Source: Apis mellifera
Lineage: Eukaryota; Arthropoda; Insecta; Hymenoptera; Apidae
Direction: 5' to 3'
DNA: 64,000 bases
Assembly: GCF_003254395.2 (NCBI RefSeq)
Contig: NC_037648.1
Coordinates: forward strand, 10,480,009-10,544,008
Shown piece after piece: positions 26,701 to 42,229 of this stretch; the stretch's first letter is position 1; every line of letters starts with the position of its first letter. The notes below the pieces were generated by a model, which saw only the letters and a program-made list of their open reading frames with translations, did not search any database and was not told where the DNA came from. The position numbers were made by a program, and so were the translations under genes.

Positions 26701-28586
26701 AAGATGTCCGAACGTTGTCTCGTGAAGAAGCCGACATGTTGTTACAGTCAACTAACGTCCAACTAGAAGCTTGATTGCTTTGCGAAATAAACTGCTGGAA
26801 GCTTGATTGCTTCGATTCTAAGCGAACTCGATTGTCAACCTGATCGATTTTCGATTGACCACTGATGTGAGATCAAAAATATTCCGACCTCCACTTTCCA
26901 AGAAGTCGTGTAATCGATTCTAACAATAATCTAATATCTAGGTTAATCTCTAATTGACCGTCATTAAAGCTTATTGATGAATGTTAAAATTTGGAAAATC
27001 GTGTTATTTGTATTTATGCGATTATTTAAAAAAAAATACGCATAAAGGATATTATAAAAATTATTTGTAAACGGTACAAAGAGTTTTTACAATTTTCTAA
27101 TTTGAATTTTGTATAATCTGTTTAATTTTGTATGGAATATAACAAATTAAATTAAATAAAGGAAAGATAATTCAAACGTAATTCTATGTTGCGTAAATAA
27201 AATCGAATTTTCTATAGTTAAAAAGAAAATGATCGAATAATGACGAGGTTTGCACCAAGTACGCGAACAATTGTATCAGTTCCAATGCAGCTGTCCATAC
27301 ACATTACTTTCTACATTCACATGGATCGTGGAATTCGCAATTGTTCGTTTATATAACAGAAATATCCTGATTTCCTTGAAAAAGAGCTTACACTTCGATT
27401 TGATGAGGGACCTTGAAATTTCTATTCTATTATTCATTCTTATTATTTTTTTTTCATTTCCATCGATTTTTTTATCAAAATTTTATGCGATTCTAAAATT
27501 TATTTATTCGCTATAACATTTATATAACAATGATATTTTGTTAAAATATTTTTTTTTATTCATCTTTCATTTTAAACGATTGATAAAATTTATTTCATAC
27601 CTTTCACGATACCTTCTATTAGAATGATATTCAGATCTATATTCGGATTCGATAGAGCTTGCAATTTCTATTCCACTCCTTTCTATTGAAATTTTTTCAT
27701 TTCCATTGTATCCCCCATTGTAGCGAAATTTTAGACGATTCTAAAGCCTATTTTTATATTACTTTTATATATTTCTCGCGATAGAATCTTTTGTTAGAAC
27801 GATTATTTTCTTATTTCGATGATATTTCTAAATAAACTTTCTATCCTGATATCAAAAAGTATCGAATCAAAGTGAATTAGATGGAATCGTGAAGCAGGGA
27901 GAAGCTTTCTATATTTTTTATGAATTTAAAATTTAGAAGAGAAATCGACTCAGATTTAAAGTTAAGAAGCAAAGTATGATCAACCGTGAAACAGTTCGTT
28001 GTTTATTAACTTCCCTCTTTTCTTCGAGCATCTTTTCAGCTGAAAGCATTAATTTAAAACTTGAAAGAATTCAAAACAATCGCTTTATCAATATAAATAG
28101 ATACGCATTCCTCGATTCGTTCTCTTCTTAAAACGTTCGGAAGGAGAAGAAAGTTGGAAAGCAATAAATTTCCTCCATCTTTGCTTTATTTCATCTTTCG
28201 TCCCTTATTTTCTCCAACGATAACAGGCTTGATCATTCGTGCGTGATTTCAAAAATTTGCAATCCCCAAGTAGCGTTAGATCATACACTGTTTAAATATC
28301 CATCGCAATAAATAATACAGGTAAAGCAACGCCATCAATTTTGAAAAAAAATTTTAGTCCGAGACATGCAAATTTTTTTCTTGCGATAAAATATCCCGAT
28401 TGCATGGTGTGCGTATTCGAGTAAATAGGTATAATTATAGATGGCTATCGGTTGAATTTAACGAACGGTCTCGGCTGAAAGGACACAAAGTAATTAAATC
28501 GCGGTAAGATAAAAAACGCGATGCCAGGGAGGAGGGAACGAACGATTCTAACGTAAATTGATTTACATTTACACGAAACAGCTTAC
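21215..28586. other. AT-rich non-coding stretch
   Basis: No gene supported. It contains a 25-base poly-T run at 23732-23756, CpG-richer blocks near 23.05-23.4, 23.8-24.1 and 26.6-26.9 kb, and a short direct repeat (GAAGCTTGATTGCTT, twice near 26766 and 26797). Open frames are AT-driven. Confidence 0.4.
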
Positions 28587-28647
28587 GACAGCAAACGCTG
28601 TGGCCTCTTCGAAACCAAAGACAAATCGTTATCAAATATTTACTGGC
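28587..28647 (-). ncRNA. weak candidate exon on the minus strand
   Basis: A 61-nt segment lies between the acceptor gaggttcattacag and the donor TGCTGTC|gtaagctg on the minus strand, inside a CpG-richer block (28.43-28.77 kb). It is open only in one phase and does not fit the reading frame of the other candidate exons, so if real it is non-coding or alternative. Chance matches of this quality are expected in 40 kb. Confidence 0.2.
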
Positions 28648-31600
28648 CTGTAATGAACCTCTTGACTCGTGGAACACGTAAACCATCCATAAAACGATAA
28701 AATCATCGCTAAACAGACTCTTTTTTTTATTCCTATTCTTGGGAGAAATTTGAATAATTTCCACAACTTTTAACCAATGATTTTGCGATCTATCATCTTG
28801 TAACGATCTTGAAATGAATTTCTTTCAAATAAAGATTCGAACAGCTTTTGATTGATATTCGGTTGATTTTGAATGTCTTTCTGAATTTAACTTTAAAATT
28901 TTTAAACGATTTTAAAAACGTATATAATTTTTATCGATAAATATAAATTGATAAAAATTATACAAATTTTTTTAATTAAAATTGAATCAAATAATATTGA
29001 ATTTTAATGAAATTGCAAAATTTTCTAAAATAAAAGGATGAGAAAGAGATGAGAATCATGTAAATTGAAAATGATCCAGTAATTCATCATGAAATATTAA
29101 ATTGAGGTAATGAGAAATTAATTGGTTATGTATATTATAGAAGACAATTTTTAAAATTCGTATATATATAAAAAAAAACATTAATTTTGTAGTATTATAA
29201 TTTTATAATTATTATGGAAATTATAAATTTAATATGACACAATGATGGATAAATTAATTAACGCCCCACTAATTATCCCGACTATATTACGAAACTTCCC
29301 TCAAATATTACACTTAATTCATTTATCATATACTATTATTCATCGTCTCAAAAGGCTGCAGATCTTGAACGTGTATTGTATTATTTGCAAAATTTATTGT
29401 TCTATGAATTTAACGAACTTCCAAACCGTAGCCATAATTAATCACAATTTCAACAAAATAATATCTCAAATTCTATCCTATCATCAAACCATCATCACTT
29501 ATCTTCTCGCAAAAATATTTTACTTGCAATAAAAAGATAAAAAAATTCACATATGAACCAAACTCTAATGCCCATTTGAAATTTAAATAAAACGTCGAAA
29601 CAAACGTGTCATTCGTAGGGAAATTGGGGGTCTAAACATTTTTCGGAGGATAAAAAGGTATACGAGAGAAATATAAAATCGTGGATGCAAAATAAACCAC
29701 GTTGGAACTTTTCATCGAAATTCCTTCCATCGAATTCGAATCATTTGGCCGGATATAAAATAAAACGGTATAAGTAAAATAATATTATGCAATGGCATCA
29801 AACACGTCGATCGAATGGAACGAATCGATTCACGGATCAATGTTTGCCGATCAGCTGGATAAAACATACGGTGGCGGCATGTGTTATTATTTCAGCTGGT
29901 GGTAAAACGGCGTCAACGATGTAATTCACGATGGATTTATCGCATCAAGAGCAGCATTTTAGCCGAGGCTCGTGACTTCGTGGCTACTGAATTTAACCGA
30001 TCAACTCGATCTCGATTCTTTTTTTTCTTTTTTTATCCTCGAACGTGTCATTTGTAATTCCGTTTATTGGCCATTTCCAACATTCCATTTTACGAATGTA
30101 AAATACACAATTTTTCCTTTTGTTTCTCCTCTCCTCAATTCAATATTATTTACTTACTATAATTTCAACACTTGATTATTTCTTTGGAAATTCATTCTTC
30201 GAGAATACTTGACGAGAAACTTTTTTATTTTTCAATGAGCTTAGCGCAATTAAATACGATTATAAAATAACATTTATATGAATCTGTCAGCTATTCTGAA
30301 GGGACAGTTATATTAGAAAAAGGACTTCGATCCACTGTTTCAATTACAATTTGCAATTTCGAAATTTCCTCGTCATATTTCATTGTTGCTCTCGATCGCC
30401 AGTAAGTGTATATTCATTTGTTTCCCGGACGTTTTCAATCTCGATGTGTATATTCGCGGAACTATGCGTCGTAAATCGAATCGAGGAAAGTAAGTAGCGA
30501 TGAAAATATCAGCGAGACGATGCTCATACGTTGCTCCAACGTTCGAATTAATTTATTGTACGCGACGTATTGTGCGGTAAAAGAGACGATCGAGCTGTAT
30601 CAAATGAAATTCAATCGGTAAAAGAGAAGAGAAGGATAGGATAATGAAAAAAGAGTGATAAAGAAGGAAAGGAATTCCATTACGAGCAACAATTAATTAA
30701 TTTATCCGTTTGTTCTTGCGAATAGGATTCGTAATTCGACTACAATCTTTTTTCCTTTTCGATAAAAATATCCGGTATAGAACTTGGGCTTGTTCATGCT
30801 CGGGCGAGGGCACATACCCAACACTACCGTCGAGGCTTGATTAATTTACGCGCCTCGTGATTGGCGTAATGTTTTTCGTTAATAACTCTTTGTTATTAAC
30901 AAAGTTCAAGTATAGTTTTGGCAAAGGAAAATGTTGTTCGAAATTACATCATCCAGTTAACCGGTGTTCCCAAACTCTCTATTATGCAAAACGTACGCTA
31001 AATATTATCTTTATGTAGTTTGCATCGCAATAAATCATTGTATTCTCGTATAAAATCATAAATGAAAATTGGAATTTTCGTATAAAAGACGTAAGAAAAG
31101 AAATAAAAAAAATTTTATCGCCAAAAATCTCTCAGGAAATAAAGAAAAGTATGTGATCGAAGTCAGTTTTTGTTTTATCCCGATATCTCAATCAGTTGTC
31201 AAGTTATAAAGACTCAAAGTAGCGTTTAAGACAATGCAAAAATTATGAATGGACTTACGACCGAGTAACCTATATTTTTTCCTGGAAATACGTGTTCTAC
31301 GTTCTTACAAGAATCACGTCTGTCACTTGTCTGAAAGTTTGGGATCTGTGAGACGAGATGCGAGCGAGAGATCCGAATAAAAACGAAGATAATAAACGAT
31401 TAAAAATTACCCTTTTCTTTACACGACGATATCTCGAGAATCGGAAATCGTATCGGGATAAATCAGAAAGGGTTTTAAAGGGCAAAGTCTTGTAGTTGTA
31501 ATGACCTCTCGTTCATTAATAGAAAGCCACTCGAAGTTACAGTTTTTCTAATTTCAGTAGGGTTTAATTTTAAGCTAAGTTGTATTTATTTCTAGGAAAA

Positions 31601-34600
31601 TATTGCTTACAACGATCTTGCCGACAGTACATTGAAGACTTTAAATTGATTTAAAAGTCCTTTAATCGAAGTAATTGAATCTTTAACGACTAGTTTCAAT
31701 CACGATTTTACTTAAAACGAAAATTCATTCTTTCGATCATCTCATTCCTAACAATCAAATACGTGTTTGTAAATTAAATCTCTCTCTAAATATAATAATC
31801 AGTTAATCAGTAATATCAATAAACTGATACCTGATAAACATAATAAACTCTATCTAAACTCTATGAAAACATGTCTGAGATAAAACATTCAAGTTCGATA
31901 GTATGCAAATATGTATACTTCAATTAAATGTTCGCCAAGAGCGTTTAATTAATCTTCCCATTTTCTAAAATCATAGCACGTTTTATCACGATGTTTTATT
32001 CGATTCAAAATCGCGTTTTTTTTTGTATCACGTAGAAAGCACCAGAGGGACTATTTATCCTGCTACTTTTCGCGATATAATATTTGCCGAGGGATGAAGA
32101 TACATATAACAATTAATATTCTCCTACGATATTTTCAGTCCGACTGAATATCAAAAACTTTATCATTAATTTTCAGAGGAATAAATTCTAATAAAATAAA
32201 AAACATTTCAACTAATATTTTAGAATCCTATGTTAAATATATCGAATATTATATTATTCTATCATCCGTTTAATTATATATTTAAATAAAAATTGAATCG
32301 CAATTTAATTTTCACGATAGAATTGTAACATAAATTAATTTGTTAATTGTGACAGTTTTATATTCGCGTGTAAAGCACAATTGAAATAAATAAACGAATC
32401 ATTTAATTTTAAAATTGAAACTTTAACATTCAAAGAGTATATTTCTAAATTTATACGAATGAACTACGAATGAATTATAAATTATATCACGTCTTAATCC
32501 TTATTTTCAATTATCATCCCGATATTCAAATCGTATTCGCGATACTTCAAAGATAAAAGGGCGGAAAAATTATTGTGCCTTCAGTTTTAATACAATTCGC
32601 TCCTACATTTTACAAAAGTGTCCCGATTATCAATCACCGGTAGATCTAGTATCGCGATGCTCGAATTACACCTTACATATCGTTTCAGCTGAAATAGCAG
32701 GCTGAGGAGCGTAACATATCCTGCCAGAAGTGTAATTACCAGTAGTGTTTCCCGTCAAAAGTACAAGTACAAGATTTTAAACCGTAAACTTCACGTGACT
32801 TTAACTAGTTTAATGTATTAGATACATGTATTTTCATGAATAAAAATATACGATTTATAACAATTTTTATTTATTATATTGCAAGTTCCGCGTTCACTTT
32901 TCAAAATTCAAAATTTTCAAATTTCTGCATCTCTTCAATTCTCTGTGTCTGCATGAATTTCCATACGTGAAGAAATCTTTCATCGGTGAAGAGATATAAA
33001 GAGGAATAAAGAGAGGCATCTTTCTTCAATATATCGGGAGAATATAGCGCGATCTTGATTGCAAACGATTGGAAATATGACATAATGTCGTCAAATCGAT
33101 AAGAAAACAAGCGAAGCGTCACAAATGAATTTCATAATTCGATATAGAGCCATCGGTTTCGATCGATCAACGACTTCCAATTTAAATACGTCAATAAAAT
33201 GACGCTCCATTAACTCTACATAAATAAAGGGAATTTACGTGGTCAAAAAAGCTCATAATACATTTCAATCAAATTATGCAAACGTTTATAATAACGTTTT
33301 AAAAGGATATTATAATCCACAGAAGTGTTACAAATATTTTATTTTTACGCAACGTAACGTTGTTTCTTTAAAATTTGTTAAATTTGTTAACCCTCTTCCA
33401 CACAGTTTACGATCTTAATTTATCTTTAACTTTGTTGATGTAATCGAAGAACAAAGATGCTATTCCTATGCCTATTATATCAAATAATCACCGAGTGGTT
33501 AGCAGTCAATGGATTCGTTCTTTCTAAAGGAAGTATCGTTCAAATGAGAATCTTTTGTAGTACGAGTTCCTCTTTATTTTTTCTTCTCTATTTTAAAGTA
33601 CGATCAAAACTATTAATTTCTATCAATTGAAGAAGACAAGAATGAAATAGTAAATTAACTCTCATTCTATTTCGTGGTTCCATTTCTATTTTGCGATTCT
33701 ATAAATTGCAGATAACGATCTTCATTCGTGCGCCAATTAAACGTAACAAAATTATGTTAACAACGAGCCGATCAAAATTAATTGAATCCAATTCGAGCGA
33801 TATAAAAGCGACGTGAGACATATTTAATTTATAAATATTACATTCGAATAAATAAGCCTTTGAATTCATATTTCTATTCGCGTTATCGTTTTTACGCCAA
33901 TTGATTAATTCATTTGTGTATCCGAATACTGAGAATACTTCTCTCTTATCACGATTATGTTTCCAAGCATCAAGGAGAAAAATTATCTTTGTAACTAAAA
34001 GGGAAATCGTGTTTCAATTTAGCCTTTAAACATCAGACACCATTCATCGTACAGAATTTAATTAATATTTTAACTTCATCCTCAATTTTGTTCCATTTTC
34101 ATATCAAAAGCGATAATGTAAATTTTCTGGATTTTTTTATAAAATGATACAAGTACGTATAAAGGTTATATATCTTTTTTATATTATTTAATAAATAAAT
34201 AGGGAAACAATAGAATTTCTATAATATCGTTTAAGAATTAAAATTGAAATAAAATTCAAAGATTATTAGACATAATCCTTTTATATTATAATAATTTCAT
34301 TTATCGGTTTCAAAATTTTTGGGGATTTATTGCAATTCCAACTATATCAATATACTAATACAATCATTATTTTCTTCAAAAATATAAGAAATCGAAACAA
34401 AACAATTGTCGAAACTTTACTGATATTTTCATATCAATTTTTTGTTTCAAAAATTTCAAATTTTTTTCTTTTCTAAAAATCTTAATTAATACGAAGAAAA
34501 ATAAAATAACATATCACTGCCAATTTTTAATAACGTGTCCCCTGCATTTAATTCAATAAAAATTAGTTCACTAAACTAGCCAAAAAAAAAAAAAATATCA

Positions 34601-37600
34601 TGTCCACTCGACACTCGATACACATACTCTACTCCCATTTGACGTATCAACAGATCGTTCTTGAAAAAACAAACAAAATTAAACCCGTATAAAACGAATC
34701 AAATGTTTTCTCGTCTCGATTAAATTTACCATCTCTTCCCGCTCATAGATTCAAAAATATCCGAAAGTTCAAATAAACAATTCGATTGAAAAGTATTGAC
34801 AAATAGAAGACAGTGAATCGTTCCAAGCTTCATTTCTTTCTACATTTCACTTGTATGAATCTGTCCAGCTAAATAAATCATTCATGTGAATAAATCCACT
34901 TAATTCTGCTTAAGTTAAATACGAAAAAACTAATAACATCTACTTCATTGTATAACTTTTGTTCTAGTTTCTATCATATTTCTAACCTCTAAAATACTTA
35001 ACCGTTCAAACGAATAAGAAGAGAAAATAAATAAAAAAAAAGAATCTTCCACGCGTTATCACACTGTCCCTTTTATCCATTTCTCTATACATTCTCCTCT
35101 TTTCTCACGAGATTCTTCTCTGCACAAAGATAGGAGGGAGCGGTTCCTTTACGCGATCAAGAATTTCTCAAGGGAGAAAGATTCTCAGACCTCTTCGTCC
35201 TGATTCGATAACACGCGACCGCACGTGCAACAATCCTATCGAAACCAGGCTATCGATTAAGGGTACGTACGTACAACAAGGAAAATCGCGAGGTTTCCGA
35301 TAACCAAATTCGACTGACATTTGTTATTTTACGAGCTTCGAGTTCGAACCTTTCGTATTTTCGTCCAAGTAAGGATAATATAATGCATTTTGCATCGTGC
35401 GGTGGTAAAATTTTAAATTTGAAGAGAAGAGGATTATAACAGGAAAGAAATTTGGGATAACATAGATTTGAAAGTTGGGAGTTTGATTCTCGAGAAATAA
35501 TGTTAATCTTGGTTCAAGCGTTTTTACATAAGATCGCTTTCTTCTTATTATAATTGAAATTCCTATGGAATTCCTTTGCACTTTGTCGAGGAAACTTTTG
35601 CATTTATTATTTGTTATTAAAATTCCTGAAATTATTGCTTTTCCGTATTCTTGATTTCTTTTTTATTTTAATTGCAAGCTTTATAAAACAATTCTATGAT
35701 TCTATGAATCTTCAATTCTAATGATCCTATGAATTTTTTATAATTGTAGAAATCTTACAGAAATAAGATGCCTCGTGGTTTGTCTTGAATCAAAATACTT
35801 GTCAATTTGAATTAATTATTGAATACAATGTTGATTTTGATTGATTTACAAAAGGAATAAAGTTGATAAAATTCCCGACATCGCATGCTATTATCGCGTT
35901 AATTCCACTCGTTCAAAAAGCTCAACACATTGCAACTCCATAACTTTGGCCAACCCATTTCAACAGTTTTATTGCATCGAAGATTTATTTCGAAGTTTAA
36001 TCAAGGATTGAGATTTTGATCTGCCTAATGGAAAATTCTCCTTTTCCAAGATTTAACTCGAATAAAATAGGCTAACTTTTCTTTTTAATTTAATCTAATA
36101 TCGCAAATTGAATCGAAAATAGTTCAATGTAACACGTAATACGAAATTATTCTATACTTATATTATCTCAGCTCAAATTCCATCTACATTTCGAAATCCA
36201 AACTTCACAACATTATTCACGTATGTATTTCCACTCAAAATGTATTATTCAATCCCGTTACTTTTAAAATCTTAAATTTCAACATATTTCTCGGATTATA
36301 TGAACTATACATATTATTAAAAATTCCATGCATTGTTAAAAATTTTCATTTTTATCAACTATTGTATTATTATGTTGTATTAAATAAAATATATACTTCT
36401 TCGTTTGTAACTCGTTATTTCCTATTAATTATTATTGAATTTTCTCGCAGAAAATATTAATATTCTGAAATTTCTGAATAAGAATAATTTCAAGCAATAC
36501 GAAAAAAATATATATATAAAACTATTAAAGAAATGAACAATTTGGAAAAATATTTTGAATATTTTTCTTTAAAAAAAAATATTCAAAAATATCTATCATT
36601 CTCAAATTGACTTTCTAATCTTATTATTAACTTTTAAAAAATTTTCGAATCTCTTCCACATTGAATATTTAAACAGATTAATTCATTAATCGAATCGATA
36701 AATAATGAACGGTAACGTCGCCTAGACAAAACTCTAACAAAATTCTAAGTTGCATACAGGCCTGCCTGGATAAATTATTCGGTATCGAGTCACGTAAGGT
36801 TTTCGAAACTTCGAAATTGGATCGGCCACAATATAAACCACGTTTATCTCGGCCGCAAAAATAAATACATACAAAGTTGCACAATAACGCTCTCGATGTG
36901 GCCATTAACCATGGAGAATAGCTGTACCCTCTCGGTATCATGAAAATGCATACAGAGGTTGCAACCATGGTGCATGCATGCCACGAGAATATATCTACGA
37001 TCGCAGTAAAATCACGAATCTATAAGGCATCATCGAGTATACTTTTATCAGCAAAATCCACGTTTTTTTAGCGGCAAGATGCATCGTAATGTTGACCTAT
37101 TAACTTTTCTCTTATCAAAAACTATTATTCAATTCTATCGATTTTCATTGATTTTCAATAATTTTGATGGATTTAATAATTAAAAATTATTACAAAGTGG
37201 ATTGACGATCCTTTTCATCTTTATTTTTTTCTTTTTTTTTCGATCCACTGTCTTCGCGTGAAATTATTTTTTTAGAATAATAAATTAAAGAATTTATAGG
37301 ATATCGAGGAAACCTTATCAGAGTTAATTACATTTCAGAGTCGCGATTATTTTGTAACAGTGAGAGATTCAATTAGAAACTAATTAGGATCTAAGAAAAA
37401 TCGAACCAAAGATTAACCATGATTCGCCCAAACGTTATAGATGAGAGGCGATCGAGATTTAATTGAAGCCTAACAATGAGAAGCAATCAACGATGAGTAA
37501 ATTGTTACAATGGCCAAAATTGAATTTTATTTATAATTTTGTTTATTTTTATCCTAAAGATAAAATTGCTTTCAAGTTTAAAAGTATCTCTTGAAAAATA

Positions 37601-40578
37601 TTTTAAAATATTCTAAGAAAAATATCTCTTTTATTATTCCTTGTTGAATTTTAATGAATAAGATAATTATATATTTAAATAATAACAAAAAATTCTTGTA
37701 AAAAATAGGAAGATTTATAAAGAACGAGTGTCAATATTTCATTTATTATGAAATTAATAGAAAAATTTTGAGTAATTTTCACATATCTTTGAAAGTTGTT
37801 GTTAAAAGTATAATTAAAGCCAATTCACCTTTAATTATAGATTGCATTTATGCAATATTCTTAGAGATTCTAAAATAGAAGAATAAAAGGAAAAGATAAA
37901 ACTGAAGCTTAATGATAAGTAACTACATGCAACAAACTTTCGATCTACAAACGATATAGAATTAACTCTTGTCTATGATCTGAATAACCCATTTTAAATT
38001 CAATGAACCCTGACGAGAAATAAAGAGACATTAAACCTTTCTAGATACATCAAATTGAATATATAAAATAAAATTTATTTAAATTAAAAATTATTCTATT
38101 AAAATAAATTAATTAATTACAATTTCTGCTTATTCCTTTTTTCCAAAAATATTATTTTCAAAAATTTATCCTCGACAAAATATATCTCTTGTTTGGAAAC
38201 AAAAATTTATCGTGGATTTCGATATTCATACCCTACACACTTCATCTCTTTTTCTTCCAGCATTCTCAAGAAGATCCCACTGTTTTTACGTAATAAATAA
38301 CATCGTAAAAATGGATCATAAAATCGAACATAATGTTACGTATTTAATTTAACAATCATAAGTTGTAAAGTTTTCCTTTCATATAGAGATAGATCGCAAG
38401 CTATGTCTCAAGCGTGAAACTGTAACTTAGAGAAGTTCTCAACTAAACGATGTCGATGTTGCGATAAATTTATACATTAAGAAATACACAAATTTTATCG
38501 CGTTTATCGTTACTTATTTCATCTTCGAACTTAATTCTCGTTATATGATATAAAATAAAATATATAACAATATATAAAATGATTCGTTTCAAGAAGAGAT
38601 TAATTAAAATTCAATCAATCTCCGCAATCTCGATCGAAGAAAGTTTAACGAGAAACAAAGAAACAAATTTGAAGTTGCATAAATTTATCAAATTGATAAG
38701 AAATATCAATTTTGCCGCGTAATTCACCGCCACGAGTGAAGAAAGTTAAATCGAAACGCGATACTCGCAGGTGAGAAGATAATGCATAATAGCCAATTGT
38801 CTTTTAAAGGGAAGAAAGTTTGGTAAATGGTTGAAGAAAATTTTACGAAGACTTAATCGAGACGACCCTTTGAATTTTGTATTTGAAACTGTGTACAGAA
38901 ATGTGCGCAACACCAAAGAAACTTTCTTCATTACTTTTTCCCTGGTTATTCGTTTCAAGGTTCGCGAAACACCCAAAGGCAGTACATTTCACGCGACGAT
39001 AACTTTATCTTTTTTGAATTCAACTAGATTCCTCTTTGTTTCATTCAAATGTCAATCGTTTAAATACGTATAAAGAAAGATAATTTTTCGAAACTTCGAT
39101 TCGGAAAATAAATGCTCATCATTATTTGATTGAAATCGATCTTTTCCAATTTTTTTAATTTTATTTCAAATTCTCACTTTTTTTTTTATATATAAAAATG
39201 TATGCTCATAAATGTTAAACAAGAAGTTTCTAAAATTCTGGAATCGAAAAAAAGTAACAGAATCTTTTCCAATTTGATTAATTTCGAAGAATTTTCGTCT
39301 AAATAATCAAATTTTTTATTCTTGATATGTATAAATTTATAATTTAGATAGACATCAACAGATTGTGGAATAAAGAGAATAAAAATTTTATTGCTACATA
39401 GATTTATCTACATAGTTTGCAAAGCGAGAAAAATTAGAAGAGAAGTTAAATTATGAAATTTCTCAATCCTTTTTTTTGAACTTTGATCTTTAGATAAATA
39501 AATAGTAAGAAAATTTCCATTCTTTTTATCATACCCTAATAAATTTTTTATTAATTATTAATATGAACAAGGAGAAACATAAGATTACTCAGTCATTATT
39601 ATTCGTAAAATAGTTGCTATTTTAAAAAGAACTCTTTAATTATTTCTTAGCACTCCTAGTATCATCGATCTCAAATAACAAACAAGATTGCAAGTCTCTA
39701 GATTCAAGAGTTTTGATCAATCCAAAACGGAACACGGAGTTGATCGTTTGACAAATTTATCGAGTTTAGACATCATCGTATACTTAAACAGCAGTGGGTT
39801 AACCAGCATGGCAAAGCGTTACAAGTGAAAATGCAGCGACGCAAGAATCCACCCTCAATCTCATGAAGTTGACAAATGAATCGTTTTGTAATAAAACGAT
39901 CTTGAAATACAGCTCCAAGTTGCGAAAATAAAAGAACCACGAGTACATAGGCATCGAAGCGCGGGCTGTTTAAAATTCGCATGCACGAAACGTAATTTGC
40001 GTGACCGGAGAAAAGAGACGATAAAAATTTAAGGGAACACGGATCAATTCATAATTTTACTTCTTTTATCGATTCATATTTCAAGATTATAAAAATTCAT
40101 TTCGTATTCTGGGAAATTTTTTAATTCTAAAAATATTATCTATTGAATATTTTATAATGTATTAATATAAACAGAAAGGATTTTATGAAATGAATTATTA
40201 CGGATTTTTCTATATTGATGTTCTTTTAATTGAATAACATATGCTCAATGTAATTCGCGGAATACGATTTTTATCGTTATCATCCTTTTTATAGAAATGA
40301 TGAACAAATCTATTCCATCATATAGCAGAGAGCGAATTACAAATAATGATCTCTTTTCCAATTGATTCGTTTCCATAATAATGATATTAAAAATTTCGTG
40401 TTAAATTTTAATTTAGAAATGAATTAGAAATAAATCTTTTTTTGCTTTTGAATTTTTTCCAAATGGAAACAAATATTTATTCTCGTACTTCTGACTCTTA
40501 GATATAAAGTAACTCCGGAAGTGTCAGGGTTGATCAGTTCGCAGAGATTCAATTTAAATAATAAAACAGGGTACTCAC
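28648..40578. other. AT-rich non-coding stretch with scattered islands
   Basis: No supported gene. Islands richer in CpG occur near 29.8-29.97, 30.38-30.9, 32.6-32.75, 35.1-35.3, 36.68-37.08, 38.74-39.0 and 39.75-40.0 kb and may be regulatory. A perfect 9-bp hairpin (GTTAATAAC, loop TCTTT, GTTATTAAC) is at 30878-30900. A possible minus-strand microexon ends at a good donor (CGATAT|gtaaggtg, left border 32677) with three possible acceptors, giving 12, 25 or 44 nt. It is too short to judge. Confidence 0.35.
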
Positions 40579-40617
40579 CAAGGACACGACAATCAGCTGA
40601 TGAAGCGTGCACAAAAA
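40579..40617 (-). ncRNA. weak candidate 39-nt exon
   Basis: On the minus strand, 39 nt end in an excellent donor (CCTTG|gtgagtac). The acceptor (ttataaacttcag) has a poor pyrimidine tract, so the 5' border is uncertain. One open frame reads FVHASSADCRVL. It is 1.6 kb downstream of the promoter-like island at 42.3 kb. Confidence 0.25.
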
Positions 40618-40835
40618 CTGAAGTTTATAATCATTCACCGCGCTTTTACTCACGATACGATTAATCGAACGGATTTAATCGATCCATAATCGTTCAATTC
40701 TCACTAATCGAAACTTTTTAAACGGTTTAAAAAAAACTAATGAATGTTAATTATTATATATTTTCATTGGTATATCATTAATTTCAGTTTAATCATAAAT
40801 TTTCTTGTTTATTTACTTTTCTCTTATTCATTAAA

Positions 40836-40879
40836 ATTAAAAATTTAACCTCAAAAGATTAAAAATTTAACCTCAAAAG
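40836..40879. repeat. 22-bp tandem duplication, two copies
   Basis: The unit ATTAAAAATTTAACCTCAAAAG occurs twice head to tail with no mismatch. It is a simple local duplication in non-coding DNA. Confidence 0.9.
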
Positions 40880-42229
40880 AATGCAAGTATATGACCAATT
40901 TGCTTCAAAAATATATATTATGCAGCAAGAGTGCAGAATCTTATTGTCTATATTAAATATTAAATCGATTTCTCTTGTAAACGAAAAAGTTCAATTTGTA
41001 ATTATATATACATTATCTAACGAAAGAATTATTTACGATGTAACAATTTGGGAAAAGAATTAAAACTTTTATCAAATGAAACTCTTTTTTAATAATTCTA
41101 TCAGAAAAAATTTCACGCTAAACTCTTTTAATTTAATTTTATGCAAACTATGACGTAAATCGTTTAATTTGTTTTCTAAAAAAATATTTTTTATAAATAT
41201 AATTACAAGTTCGATAAATAAAAATATAATTATGGCAAGCGAGATTCAATCTCTTATAGAATAGTTTTCGTTATACTCAAGTATTTCCGGTTTAGCAGGA
41301 TGAAAGCCACATTGATAAAGAAGTTCAGAATACTTGCCGGCTAAAGAACAATTAAGCTACACGAAATCTTATGGACGATAGTAACTATTCTGATTAAAAT
41401 TTTACTTATACAAGATTTGTTTTTCTATAAAGAGAACAAATATTTTCTAGAATATTTTCTAAACTTTCGTTAAAAAAAAATATACTGTAATTATTATTTA
41501 TAAAAGTGTTGATCGAAAATAATTTATTATATGATTTTAAAAAAACTTAATTACAAATGACATTATATAGATGAACAACTGTTACATCTTTGAATACATC
41601 GATCTAACCTCACTAAGAAAATTAATCAATGGAAATCTATTTTTGTTGCATAAGAATTTTTTAATATCGAATGTCATCTTATTTAAATATTCAAATTTAA
41701 AAAAGTTTTGATAATAAATTATGTGAAATAAAAAGACATCTAATTTAACTATGTTGATACGATATTTGGATATTCAATATTTGAAAATATGACGCTTCAT
41801 AATTTCGATAATAAATTAATGAGAATATAGAGGTCGTTAAAAGAGAATTCATATATAAATGGCGTCGAAATCAAAATTTGTGTACCTACCAATGTTCATA
41901 TGTAGCAAATCTTCAATTACTTCGTACCAATATTATTTTTATGGATAAATTACCATAATATTACAATGCAACGTTATATAATAAAAGATTTTGTTAACAG
42001 GCATCGTTAAATTTGAATGATCGGAATTGGAATGTCTTTAAACTGTCACTTTTACTGTAAACCATTTGATCGTTATCGAATAATTTTGAATAAATTCCAC
42101 GATTATTACTATCGTTTTATCATTATTATCGAATTATTGTTTCGACACGAGGTTTCTATCATTTTTTCGTATTAGAACCAAGTGAATGCACACTGCCAAG
42201 TAATCACCAAAACTAAAAAACTTTTTCGA

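Noticed and set aside
35330..35350. B-box-like GTTCGAACC suggesting a tRNA
   Set aside because: No matching A box, anticodon arm or acceptor stem could be folded around it.
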